Shown: piece after piece, positions 45,265 through 53,605 of the stretch
Numbering within the stretch: the stretch's first letter is position 1
How the letters are laid out: every line of letters begins with the position of its first letter
Source of the DNA: Halomarina litorea
Lineage (GTDB): Archaea > Halobacteriota > Halobacteria > Halobacteriales > Haloarculaceae
Direction of reading: 5' to 3'
DNA length: 64,000 nucleotides
NCBI RefSeq assembly: GCF_024227715.1
Contig: NZ_CP100448.1
Coordinates: 2,625,655 to 2,689,654 of the forward strand
The notes under the pieces: generated by a model
Seen by the model: only the letters and a program-made list of their open reading frames with translations
What the model was told of the DNA's origin: nothing
Databases searched by the model: none
Translations under genes and position numbers: made by a program

Positions 45265-46182
45265 TCAGTTCGCGTCCGATTCGGCGTTCCCGGCGCTGTC
45301 TCCGGCCGCGCCCTCCCCCTCATCGCTTTCCTCGGGCGTCCACGAGCAGGTGACGAGCGCGTCGTAGCGGTCGTCGCCCGCGGTGCTGACCTCGACTTCG
45401 ACGGGCGCCGCCAGCCCCGTGGCGAGGCCGACGCCGAGCAGGGAGGCGACCGGGTGGTCGAACCGGTCCGCGGGACGGTACACCGGGTCGTCGAGGCCGA
45501 CCGTGAGGCGACCCTCCCCCGCACGCTCGGTATCGGCGCGCGCCACGAGTTCGAACTGCTCGACGGCGGCGTCGGCGAGCTGTCGAGCCAGCGCGGCGGG
45601 CCGGTCGGCCGGCGGGCCCGCGCGGGCGCGCTCGAACTCCTCGTAGAGCCTGCCCCCGGTGGGCGCGAGCGCGAGTCCCCGAGTGACGTCGTCGCCGGTG
45701 ACGAACGTCGCGCGGAGCGCGTCGTCGGTCGGGACCTCGTCGGTCTCGTACTGCGGGATGAACAGGCGCGGACCGCCCGCCGTCGGGACGTACACGCGCG
45801 TTCCCGCGAGGCCGAGCTCGTCCGCGATGGCGGCCTCGTTGTCCGCGTACGCGCCGACGACGTGGTCGCCGACGCTCGCCGAGACGAACCGCTCGGGCGT
45901 CAGGAAGTAGGTGAGGACGGCGGCGAAGACGCCGGTCCCCCCGAGCGCGAGGAGGACGGTCCGGACGCCGGGGAACAGCACAGCGCCCGCGAGCGCAAGC
46001 CCGCCGACGAGCAGGAGCCCGAGCGCGGTCCGTCGGTACCGGGAGCGTCTAGCCGACTGGTAGGCCGCCCGGAGTCGACGGTTCTCCTCGGCGAGGAGGT
46101 CCACCCTGGCCAGCAGGTCCTCGTCGTCCGGCGGGGTGTCGTCAGACGGACGCTCGCGCTCGGCGGTCGCGTCGGCGCTCAC
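45265..46182 (-). CDS. Membrane protein of haloarchaeal DUF58 cluster (DUF7982-like)
   Basis: A 305-residue protein from ATG 46182. It has an acidic N-terminus, a coiled-coil-like AEENRRLRAAYQSARRSRYRR segment, two helices (about 51-70 and 73-92) and then a soluble domain. It belongs to the last position of the DUF58 transcription unit and overlaps the preceding gene by four bases. I associate this layout with a haloarchaeal family named DUF7982, but I could not check that. No enzyme motif is seen. Confidence 0.68.
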   Translation of the reverse strand: MSADATAERERPSDDTPPDDEDLLARVDLLAEENRRLRAAYQSARRSRYRRTALGLLLVGGLALAGAVLFPGVRTVLLALGGTGVFAAVLTYFLTPERFVSASVGDHVVGAYADNEAAIADELGLAGTRVYVPTAGGPRLFIPQYETDEVPTDDALRATFVTGDDVTRGLALAPTGGRLYEEFERARAGPPADRPAALARQLADAAVEQFELVARADTERAGEGRLTVGLDDPVYRPADRFDHPVASLLGVGLATGLAAPVEVEVSTAGDDRYDALVTCSWTPEESDEGEGAAGDSAGNAESDAN

Positions 46183-46673
46183 GTGTCGCTCACCAGACCC
46201 ATACGTACGCGTTCGTAGCGATGCACCCCGTAAACCAGCGTCGCTCCGGCGGCGACCAGCGCGAGCGCGGCCTGCCAGAGCGCGGCGAACGCGAACGATG
46301 CCAGCGCAGCAGTCGTGAGCATCACGGCGCCCGCGCTGAGCAAAGCGAGAGCGGCGACCGCCGGTCGGGGAGTGCTCGTCGCGTCCCGGGCGAGGACCAG
46401 CGTGGCCCCGAGAACGGCGAGGCCGACCTCGGTGAGTGTCGCCGGCGCGACGAGGACGGCCGCGACGGCGAGGCCGACCCCCGCCGCGTAGACCGGCGGT
46501 GCGAGTGCGTACAGGCCGACGACGGCCAGCGCACCAGTGACCCGAGCGAGAAGGGCGGTCGAAAACCGCGGGTCCACGAGGAGGTGCCGGGGGACGAGAA
46601 CGGCGACGAGCAGCGCCATCCCGAGCACGCTGGCGAGAGTGAGCACGAGGGCGCTCGGCCGTCGGTCAGCCAC
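46179..46673 (-). CDS. Hydrophobic membrane protein of DUF58 cluster (DUF7519-like)
   Basis: A 164-residue protein made almost entirely of Ala/Leu/Val-rich helices, about five. Its ends overlap both neighbours (four bases downstream, eight bases upstream), so translation is coupled in the order DUF58, this gene, then the 305-residue protein. A partner to the DUF58 protein is the natural guess. The family name is from memory and unverified. Confidence 0.66.
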   Translation of the reverse strand: MADRRPSALVLTLASVLGMALLVAVLVPRHLLVDPRFSTALLARVTGALAVVGLYALAPPVYAAGVGLAVAAVLVAPATLTEVGLAVLGATLVLARDATSTPRPAVAALALLSAGAVMLTTAALASFAFAALWQAALALVAAGATLVYGVHRYERVRMGLVSDT

Positions 46674-48114
46674 GCGTGGTCACCCCCTCGCGCGTCCGTC
46701 GCGTCCGGCGGTCGGAGAGGACAGCGTCGATGCGGTCGCCGGGGACGACTTCGAGGGCGGTCACGCCGTCGAGGCGGGCGAGTTCGCGCCGGAAGTCCTC
46801 GAACGCCAGGTAGCGCTCGTAGGCGGTCTCGAGGTCGGCGAGGCCGTCGGGCTGGTAGAGCGCGCGCGGCGCGAGGGCGACGACGACGCGGTCGTCCCCG
46901 CGGCTGGCGAACTTCACGGTCTCTCGAACGCCGACCCTGTCGGTGTCGTCGGTGAACAGGAACGTCCGAATCGACCCGTGGTGGCCCTCCAACGCCTCGC
47001 GGGTGGCGGCGAACAGCGGGTTGGCCTCGACGCGGCGGACGTAGCGGTCGTTCGCGGCGAAGTACGGCCGGAGGACCTCCCCGAATCGGTCTTCCGGGAG
47101 GCGAGCGGTCGCTCGTCGCGCGGCCGCCGGACCGAACGAACTCGAGGGTGCGTCACGCTCGCCCGGCGTGGGTTCGAGCAGCCGGAGCTCCCGCCGGATG
47201 CGTTCTGCGGTTCCCTGGGCCGCGCTCACGTCGATTCGGGAGGTGATTCCCTCGTCGCCGACCGTGTAGCAGCCGACCGGGTCGTTCAACCGGTGGGCCG
47301 CGGCGGTGATGGCGAGCGCCACCTCCCGGAGGAAATCCAGCGGGCGTTCACCCTCGAGGCCGAGGCCGGTCGTCGCGCGGTGGTCGACGAGCAGCATGGT
47401 CACGAGGTCGGTCTCGGCCCGGAACTCGCGGACCTGCGGGCGGCCGAGACGGGCGGTCGCCTTCCAGTCGATCCGGCGGGCGGCGTCGCCGATCGTGTAC
47501 TCGCGGAGCCCCTCCGGGTCGAGGCCGGCCGTGCCGAACTTGCCTACCTCGTGGTCGCCGTACCCGATGGCGACTCCCTCGCCGCGCTCGCCCACGCGGA
47601 CGTTTCGTGGGACGCGCGGGTCGACAGTCACCGATACGGACTCCCCGCGACCGAGTGACTCCGTGTAGAGGCCGGCGGGGTCGCGCGTCTCGACGGTGGG
47701 CTGCTCGAGGGTGAACGAACCGGCGACGGGAAACGTGACCTCGAACGACCCCGTTACCCGCCGGTCCTCGGGCGCGAGCGTGACGGTCCGGTCGGCCGCG
47801 GTCGACCCGCGTGCGCTGACCGGCGGGGCCGCGCGAGCGGTGACGGAGAGCCCCGTCGTCGCGGGGAGGGCGAGCGAGAGTGTCACCCCTATCGAGTCGT
47901 CGGTCGCCACGCGCGCGGGTGTCGCCGTCTGGTCGACGACCAGCGTGTCGTCGAGCCGGGCGATATCGCGCGTGAAGAGGAGCTGACGGGCGAGGAGCCA
48001 CGCGCCGACGAGCGCCGCGGCCGCGAGCAACAGCGGGCGCTGGAGGAGGACCGCGAGTGACGCGAAGCCGACGCCGAGTGCGACCGCCGCCCAGAACCGG
48101 CGCGTGACCTGCAC
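46666..48114 (-). CDS. DUF58 domain-containing protein
   Basis: A 482-residue protein from GTG 48114 (VQVTRRFWAAVAL). It opens with two membrane helices. The DUF58 motif GDAARRIDWKATARLGRPQVREF is centred near residue 235. It is followed by a von Willebrand-A-like domain containing MLLVDHR and, later, IRTFLFTDDTDRVG. DUF58 proteins are partners of MoxR ATPases. A longer upstream reading to 48462 would run antisense through the DUF4129 gene and lacks the hydrophobic start, so I kept the internal GTG. Confidence 0.83.
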   Translation of the reverse strand: MQVTRRFWAAVALGVGFASLAVLLQRPLLLAAAALVGAWLLARQLLFTRDIARLDDTLVVDQTATPARVATDDSIGVTLSLALPATTGLSVTARAAPPVSARGSTAADRTVTLAPEDRRVTGSFEVTFPVAGSFTLEQPTVETRDPAGLYTESLGRGESVSVTVDPRVPRNVRVGERGEGVAIGYGDHEVGKFGTAGLDPEGLREYTIGDAARRIDWKATARLGRPQVREFRAETDLVTMLLVDHRATTGLGLEGERPLDFLREVALAITAAAHRLNDPVGCYTVGDEGITSRIDVSAAQGTAERIRRELRLLEPTPGERDAPSSSFGPAAARRATARLPEDRFGEVLRPYFAANDRYVRRVEANPLFAATREALEGHHGSIRTFLFTDDTDRVGVRETVKFASRGDDRVVVALAPRALYQPDGLADLETAYERYLAFEDFRRELARLDGVTALEVVPGDRIDAVLSDRRTRRTREGVTTRG

Positions 48115-48207
48115 ACGGCGAGTGAACGCCCGCGGCGAATTGAAGGTACTGGTGTCGCCGACGCGAGCAACAACACACAAGGGTCGTCGCACCGGAGCGT
48201 CGGTATC

Positions 48208-50340
48208 GTGACAGCTCGGGCCCTGCTCGCGCTCCTCCTCGCGGTCGCGCTGGTCGCCCCGACGGGGATGGTGGCCGGAACGCCGAGTCCGACGAGCGCG
48301 GCCGATACGACGGGCTCGACCGACGTGACGGGCGCGGCCCCCGGTATCGCGCAGGCGACTCCCCCGGACAACGTGACGAACGGGTCGGTCCGCCACCGCG
48401 ACCCCGCGGCGGTCGGGGAGGACGGGAGCGTCGAGGACCTCCGGCGGTGGCTCGTCGGGCAACTGGCCGGCCGGTTGGACGGGGGGGCCATCCAGCTGAG
48501 CGAGGGGGACTACGACGCGGCGCGTCGCCTCCTCGGAGACCAGTACAGCAAGCGCCTCGACCAGCTAGTCGACGTCGTCGGCGACACCGAGACCACGCGG
48601 ACGCTCAACCGGACGCGTGAGAACCAGGAGGAGACGACCGAGGCCGTCCGCGAGTACCGCGAGACCGCCGAGGAGTACCGCGAGGCCCGCGAGAACGGGA
48701 ACAACACGAGAGCGCGAGCACTGGGCCGCGAACTCGAGCTCATCAGCGAGCGCGTCACCAGGAACGCCAACGAGACGCGCGCGGGGTACGGCCGACTCGG
48801 CAACCAAACGGGCGCGGACTTCACCGAGGCCAGCGTCGCCATCGCGAACGTCTCGGCGAACGTCTCGGAGACGCAGGCGGAGATCCGCGACGAACTGTTC
48901 CGGGAGACGAACCTCACGGCGAGCGCCGACGGCGAGACGGTGTCGTTCACCGACCCGCTGGTCGTCGAAGGGGAGCTCCGGACAGAGAACGGGACAGCCA
49001 TCGGTGACGAGCCCATCCGACTGCGCGTCGGCAACCGGACCTATGCGACCCAAACGGACGACGAGGGGCGGTTCACGGTGACGTATCGTCCGGTGACGCT
49101 TCCGGTCGACGCGACGAACGTCACCGTCGAGTTCCGCCCCGCCAACCGGTCTGCGTACCTGCGCTCCGCGACGACGCTTCCGGTGCGCGTCGAGCAGGTC
49201 ACGCCTACCGTGTCGGTCAACCGGACGCCCTCGGCGGTGGCGTACAACGAGACGCTGACCGTCACGGGGCGAGTGAGCGCCGACGAGGTGGGCGCGCCCG
49301 CGCCGGTCGCGGTGGTCGTTGGGGACCGGCGAGTCGCACGCGGGCGAGCCGACGGGAACGGGACGTACCGGATCCGGGTCAGCCTCCCGGCGAGCGTCGA
49401 CGCCGGCGAGCGGCCCGTGCGCGCCGTCGTTCCACTCGAAGGGCGCGCGCTCGCTCGCGCGGAGGCGTCGGCGACGGTGACCGTCGAGGAGACGGCCACC
49501 GCGCTGTCGCTCGACGCCCGGCAGGTCGCCGACCGGACCGTCCAGGTGAGCGGTCGATTGACGACGGCGTCCGGCGAGGCGCTGGGCGACCGGACCGTTC
49601 GCATCGAACACGACGGCTCCGAGCTGACGACGGTCCGGACGGACGCGTCGGGGCAGTTCCGGACGCGCGTCGATGTGCCCGAGGCGACCCCGGACAACGG
49701 GACGTTCGCCGTGAACGCGACGTTCGCGGGGTCCGGGACGAACCTCGACAGGGCGCAGGGAGGGGCGACCGTCGAACTGGTCGACCTGACCGATGGGGAC
49801 CCCGAGAACTCCTACGGCGATGGCGTCGGCGGGCAGGTGGCCGGCCTGCTCCTGCGCAACCCCGTCGCGCTCGCGTCGCTTCTGGCCGGATTGCTCGTTC
49901 TCGCCGGGGCGGGCGCGTACGCGGTACTGACGGGGAGCGACGCGGACGACGATATCACCGATAGCGTCGACGAGGGCGTCGAAGCCGGCGGGGAGAGCGC
50001 ACCCGAGCCCACGTCTGCAACATCGATGGCGGCGTTGCTCGACCGGGCACGTGGTCAGATCTCCGAGGGGTCGACGGACGCGGGGGTCGTCACGTTGTAC
50101 GCGGCGACGCGCCGCCTGCTCGAGGCGGGGCTGCCCGACGAGTACGGCCGGACCCACTGGGAGTTCTACCGGAGTGCGCGCGAGCGCCTCGACGGGGGCG
50201 AGTCGGGCGTCCTCCGCGAGCTGACCGAGGCGTACGAGCGAGCGGCGTTCTCGCCGGACTCGACGCCGACCGAACGGGCACAGGCACTCATCGAGCGGGT
50301 CGGGGAGTTCCGCGACGGCGACGACCCATCGGCCGACTGA
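48208..50340 (+). CDS. Exported Ig-repeat membrane protein with DUF4129-like C-terminus
   Basis: A 710-residue protein from GTG 48208. A signal sequence of about 25 residues is followed by a Thr/Ser-rich stretch and a Glu/Arg-rich helical segment (about 90-220). Three Ig-like strand modules (about 245-530) carry numerous Asn-x-Ser/Thr sites. A membrane helix (about 550-570) and a cytoplasmic domain ending in TPTERAQALIERVGEFRDGDDPS follow. The tail (YAATRRLLEAGLPDEYGRTHWEF) matches DUF4129, a transglutaminase-associated domain often adjacent to MoxR and DUF58 genes. It is divergent from DUF58, with 93 bases between. Confidence 0.76.
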   Translation: MTARALLALLLAVALVAPTGMVAGTPSPTSAADTTGSTDVTGAAPGIAQATPPDNVTNGSVRHRDPAAVGEDGSVEDLRRWLVGQLAGRLDGGAIQLSEGDYDAARRLLGDQYSKRLDQLVDVVGDTETTRTLNRTRENQEETTEAVREYRETAEEYREARENGNNTRARALGRELELISERVTRNANETRAGYGRLGNQTGADFTEASVAIANVSANVSETQAEIRDELFRETNLTASADGETVSFTDPLVVEGELRTENGTAIGDEPIRLRVGNRTYATQTDDEGRFTVTYRPVTLPVDATNVTVEFRPANRSAYLRSATTLPVRVEQVTPTVSVNRTPSAVAYNETLTVTGRVSADEVGAPAPVAVVVGDRRVARGRADGNGTYRIRVSLPASVDAGERPVRAVVPLEGRALARAEASATVTVEETATALSLDARQVADRTVQVSGRLTTASGEALGDRTVRIEHDGSELTTVRTDASGQFRTRVDVPEATPDNGTFAVNATFAGSGTNLDRAQGGATVELVDLTDGDPENSYGDGVGGQVAGLLLRNPVALASLLAGLLVLAGAGAYAVLTGSDADDDITDSVDEGVEAGGESAPEPTSATSMAALLDRARGQISEGSTDAGVVTLYAATRRLLEAGLPDEYGRTHWEFYRSARERLDGGESGVLRELTEAYERAAFSPDSTPTERAQALIERVGEFRDGDDPSAD

Positions 50341-50400
50341 TCGGCGCGGCGGCCGGCTCGACGGTCGGCGGTCCGGGGAGCCACCGGCGAGCAGCGGTCG

Positions 50401-51621
50401 TCAGTCGTCGGTCGCGAGTTCGGTGTGTGGACGGAAGTGCCCCGTCTGCGCGTAGAGGCCACCAAGCAGGAGTCCACCGGCGAGCAGCGGGACGACCGCA
50501 CAGGCGGCGTAGACGGTCGTGAAGCCCAGCGAGTCGACGAGGGGGAGCGAGACCATCGGCCCGAGGCCGCCGCCCAGGTCGCCGAGGATGTTGTTCGTCC
50601 CCATCGCCCGACCCATGCGGTCGGTGGGCGTCAGGTCCGCGAGCAGCGCCATCAGGGGGCCGCTCGTTCCGCCCTGCCCGGCACCGATGAGGACGCACGC
50701 GGCGACCAGAAGCGGGAGGGAATCGGCGAGCGCGAGGAGAACGAACCCGAGAAACGAGACGACGAGAAAGCCGAGGAGAACGGGTGTCCGGGTGCCCTGC
50801 AGGTCGCTCGCCTTCCCGCCGGCGAGCATGAACACGGACGCCGAGACGACGGTGACGGCCATCAACAGCCCGGACATCCCCTGCGGACCGTAGCCCCAGA
50901 CGCCGATAGCGTTGGCCTCGAGGAAGAGCACGAGCGTGGAAAACAGCGCCCCCAGATAGGCGAAGTAGAGTCCGAAGTTCACCAGACCCACCGTCAGCGT
51001 CGGGAGGCTCGTCTCCAGTTCCCACGGTCGAATCGCGGTTCGGCGTTCGGTGACGTGGGTCTCGGGGACCAGCAGGTAGGCGATCGCGCTCGCCAGGAAG
51101 GCGAAGGCGGCGGCGACCACGAACGCCGTCGCGATGCTGTAGACGTCGCTGACGACGCCGCCGAGGACGAGGCCCGCAGGGAAGCCGAGCGTGATACCCC
51201 CGCGGACGACGCCCATGCTCGTCCCTCTCGACCGGCCCGTCGAGACGTCCGCGGCGATTGTGTAGGCCGTGGCGAAGACCATCGCGCTGCCGACACCCCA
51301 GACGATCCGGGCGGCGAGAAACCACGCCTCGGGGAGCGACGAATCGAGGGCGACGACGTACCCCAGCGTGGCGACGCTCTCGACGAACAGCCCGACGACC
51401 AGCGGTGTCCGCGTGCCGACGCGGTCGATGAGCGACCCCGCGGGTCCGTTTGCGAGGATGCGCATAAACCGGTTGGCGCTCAGGATGAGGCCGACGAGGA
51501 CCGGCGAGATGCCGAGGACGGCCCCGAGATTCGGCAGGATGGGAAAGACCACGCCACCGCCGAAGCCGACGAAGAACGTACTCGCGATGAGCGCGAGCAC
51601 CACCGAGCGCGGGCGAGTCAT
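50401..51621 (-). CDS. MFS transporter
   Basis: A 406-residue protein with twelve helices and the major-facilitator signature between helices 2 and 3 (NGPAGSLIDRVGTRTP, about 58-73). The second half repeats the fold, with a FRPH-type C-terminal tail. The substrate is unknown. It resembles the drug/metabolite exporter branch. It is divergent from the winged-helix gene at 51,732, with 110 bases between, an arrangement seen when a regulator controls a transporter. Confidence 0.85.
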   Translation of the reverse strand: MTRPRSVVLALIASTFFVGFGGGVVFPILPNLGAVLGISPVLVGLILSANRFMRILANGPAGSLIDRVGTRTPLVVGLFVESVATLGYVVALDSSLPEAWFLAARIVWGVGSAMVFATAYTIAADVSTGRSRGTSMGVVRGGITLGFPAGLVLGGVVSDVYSIATAFVVAAAFAFLASAIAYLLVPETHVTERRTAIRPWELETSLPTLTVGLVNFGLYFAYLGALFSTLVLFLEANAIGVWGYGPQGMSGLLMAVTVVSASVFMLAGGKASDLQGTRTPVLLGFLVVSFLGFVLLALADSLPLLVAACVLIGAGQGGTSGPLMALLADLTPTDRMGRAMGTNNILGDLGGGLGPMVSLPLVDSLGFTTVYAACAVVPLLAGGLLLGGLYAQTGHFRPHTELATDD

Positions 51622-51700
51622 CTGGTCGGTCGACGGCTCCGTATCGGAGGGGTGTAGTTCATCACGGGGAGCGTTCGTTCGTCGACTACTCGCTGAGGGG

Positions 51701-51708
51701 GATTAAGT
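51701..51708 (+). promoter_or_regulatory. TATA-like element of the winged-helix gene
   Basis: GATTAAGT lies 24-31 bases before the ATG at 51732, the leaderless distance. Confidence 0.4.
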
Positions 51709-51731
51709 CACCGGGGAGTGTACGGTAGGGT

Positions 51732-52181
51732 ATGCAACCGGACGGAGCGGACACCGACGACGCTGCGTGGACGTGGCAGGTCCTCCAGCAGGTGACCGAA
51801 ACGACGCGGGCGAACCTCCTCGCCGACGTCGTCGGCCACCCTGACGGCGCCCCGAGCGTCGACGAACTGGACTACATGAATCCCAGTCTCTCCGTCGACA
51901 CGATCCGCCGGCATCTCGCGCTACTCAGAGAGGCGGGCGTCATCGAGGAGCTAGTCGTCCCGAACGGCGAGCGGACCCGCGGGTATCCGTACAAGTTCTA
52001 CCGCGTCACGTCGGCCGCCCGTGACCTCTTCGACCGAAACGGGTTGTTCCCGCGGGACGCGTGGCGACGACAGTACCAGCGCGTCACGAAGACACCAGAG
52101 ATACGAGAACTCGAGGCCATGCCACGGCCGTCTCCGAGCGAGAACTCGACCCGACCAGCGGCCTCTCCGTCCAACGACTGA
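51732..52181 (+). CDS. ArsR-like winged-helix transcription regulator
   Basis: A 149-residue protein. The helix-turn-helix includes LLADVVGHPDG and SLSVDTIRRHLALLREAGVIEEL (about 52-74), followed by the wing (VPNGERTRGYPYKFYRVT). It has a Trp-rich start and a Ser/Pro-rich, likely disordered, tail. Its likely target is the divergent MFS gene, judged only from position. The downstream DUF1616 gene may also be controlled by it. Confidence 0.78.
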   Translation: MQPDGADTDDAAWTWQVLQQVTETTRANLLADVVGHPDGAPSVDELDYMNPSLSVDTIRRHLALLREAGVIEELVVPNGERTRGYPYKFYRVTSAARDLFDRNGLFPRDAWRRQYQRVTKTPEIRELEAMPRPSPSENSTRPAASPSND

Positions 52182-52252
52182 TCGGACCGTCGGGGAGCGC
52201 CCTCGACTGCCAGTCAACTGATTTTTACCCGGCCGCGAGATAGCTCAACCAG

Positions 52253-53335
52253 ATGGACGCACGACTGTTGCTCCCGCGGCCGGTCCGCCGGTTGCCCGCC
52301 GATCTCGCGGCAGTCGTGCTCGCCACGCTCCTGACGAACCTGTTCGTCCTCGCCCCCCTCCTGCGCGAGACGCCCGTTCGAATCGTGTTCGGGCTCGTCT
52401 TCGTGCTGTTCGTCCCCGGCTACGCCTTCATCGCGGCGCTGTTCCCCGAGGCGGGGAGCGAGCCGGGAGCGGACGGCGACCCGGAGGCGTTCGACGAACC
52501 GCTCGAGGACGAGCGAGGCATCAGCGGCCTCGAACGGGTCGCCCTCTCGCTGGGGACGAGCATCGCCATCGTCCCGCTCATCGGGCTGGTGTTGAACTTC
52601 ACCCCCTTCGGGATTCGACTGGTGCCCATCCTCGCGAGCGTGAGCCTGTTCACGCTCGGCTGCGTTGCCGTGGGCGCGCGTCGGCGCTGGCGGCTGCCCG
52701 CCGACGAACGCCTCGTCGTCCCCTACCGCGAGTGGGCGACGGGCGTGCGGACCGAGCTGTTCGAACCCGACACGCGTGGGGACGCCATCCTGAACGTCGT
52801 GATGGTCATCAGCATCCTGCTGGCCGTCTCGAGCGTCGGGTACGCCGTGATGGTCCCGAAGGAGGGCGAGTCGTTCACCGAACTCTACTTGCTCACGCAA
52901 AACGAGACGGGCGACCTCGTCGCCGACGACTACCCGACGAACTTCACGCGCGGCGAGGGGCAGTCGCTGTACGTCGGCGTCGGGAACCACGAACACGAGC
53001 GGGTCAACTACACGGTGGTGGTCGAACTCCAGCGCGTGGACGTCCAGTACTTCGAGAATGGGACCCGTGTGTCGAACGTCACCAACGCGACGAACGTGAC
53101 GAACGTCTCCGTCGAAGTCCTCGAAGAGGAGGAACTCCAGCGGTTCTCGCCGACGGTGGGCGACAACGAAACCTGGCAGGAGCGTCATACCGTGACGCCG
53201 ACGCTGACGGGCGATCGGTTGCGGCTGGTCTATCTGCTGTACAAGGGAGACGTGCCGGCCGAGCCGACGACTGAGAACGCCTACCGGGAGGTACATCTGT
53301 GGGTGAACGTCAGCGGCGATGAGCGTCGGGAGTGA
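52253..53335 (+). CDS. DUF1616 membrane protein
   Basis: A 360-residue protein. Four helices in the first half (about 17-36, 40-62, 97-120 and 125-145) are followed by another near 180-200 and a large extracellular C-terminal domain. This layout, with the FGLVFVLFVPGYAF segment, is the DUF1616 family. The ectodomain carries several N-x-S/T sites (NETGD, NFTRG, a VTNATNVTNVS run). DUF1616 genes often sit next to S-layer or glycosylation loci in haloarchaea. Function is unknown. Confidence 0.83.
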   Translation: MDARLLLPRPVRRLPADLAAVVLATLLTNLFVLAPLLRETPVRIVFGLVFVLFVPGYAFIAALFPEAGSEPGADGDPEAFDEPLEDERGISGLERVALSLGTSIAIVPLIGLVLNFTPFGIRLVPILASVSLFTLGCVAVGARRRWRLPADERLVVPYREWATGVRTELFEPDTRGDAILNVVMVISILLAVSSVGYAVMVPKEGESFTELYLLTQNETGDLVADDYPTNFTRGEGQSLYVGVGNHEHERVNYTVVVELQRVDVQYFENGTRVSNVTNATNVTNVSVEVLEEEELQRFSPTVGDNETWQERHTVTPTLTGDRLRLVYLLYKGDVPAEPTTENAYREVHLWVNVSGDERRE

Positions 53336-53605
53336 GCGCCCGCAAGCAAGCAATCGGGGTAACTGGCCAAAACGAACACACCGCGAACAACTACTCGAAC
53401 AATCGTGTTTTTACCTGTGATATCCGGGAATGCGGTAAAATCGGTCGGAGATACATTTTATTCAATCTACTCATCTTACGGTTAATACCAAGTATCCGAA
53501 ACTACTATACCATCTTCGCCGTCATGTTGTTCTGAGAACATTGGCAGAAATGGGAACATGTGAGAGACTGTGGACGGATTTGACGCACGAGGGAAGGGAT
53601 TAACG
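53336..53605 (+). promoter_or_regulatory. AT-rich intergenic region at the start of the second glycan locus
   Basis: About 270 bases that are far more AT-rich than anything before them, with runs such as ATACATTTTATTCAATC and TACGGTTAATACC. Possible TATA-like elements are many. No gene is visible. GTG 53606 is preceded by a purine-rich GGAAGGGAT. This stretch marks the left edge of the low-GC segment. Confidence 0.45.

Noticed and set aside
46666-48462. Extension of the DUF58 gene to 598 residues
   Set aside because: The added N-terminus is antisense to the start of the DUF4129-type gene and is Arg/Pro-rich. The internal GTG 48114 precedes the expected hydrophobic start.
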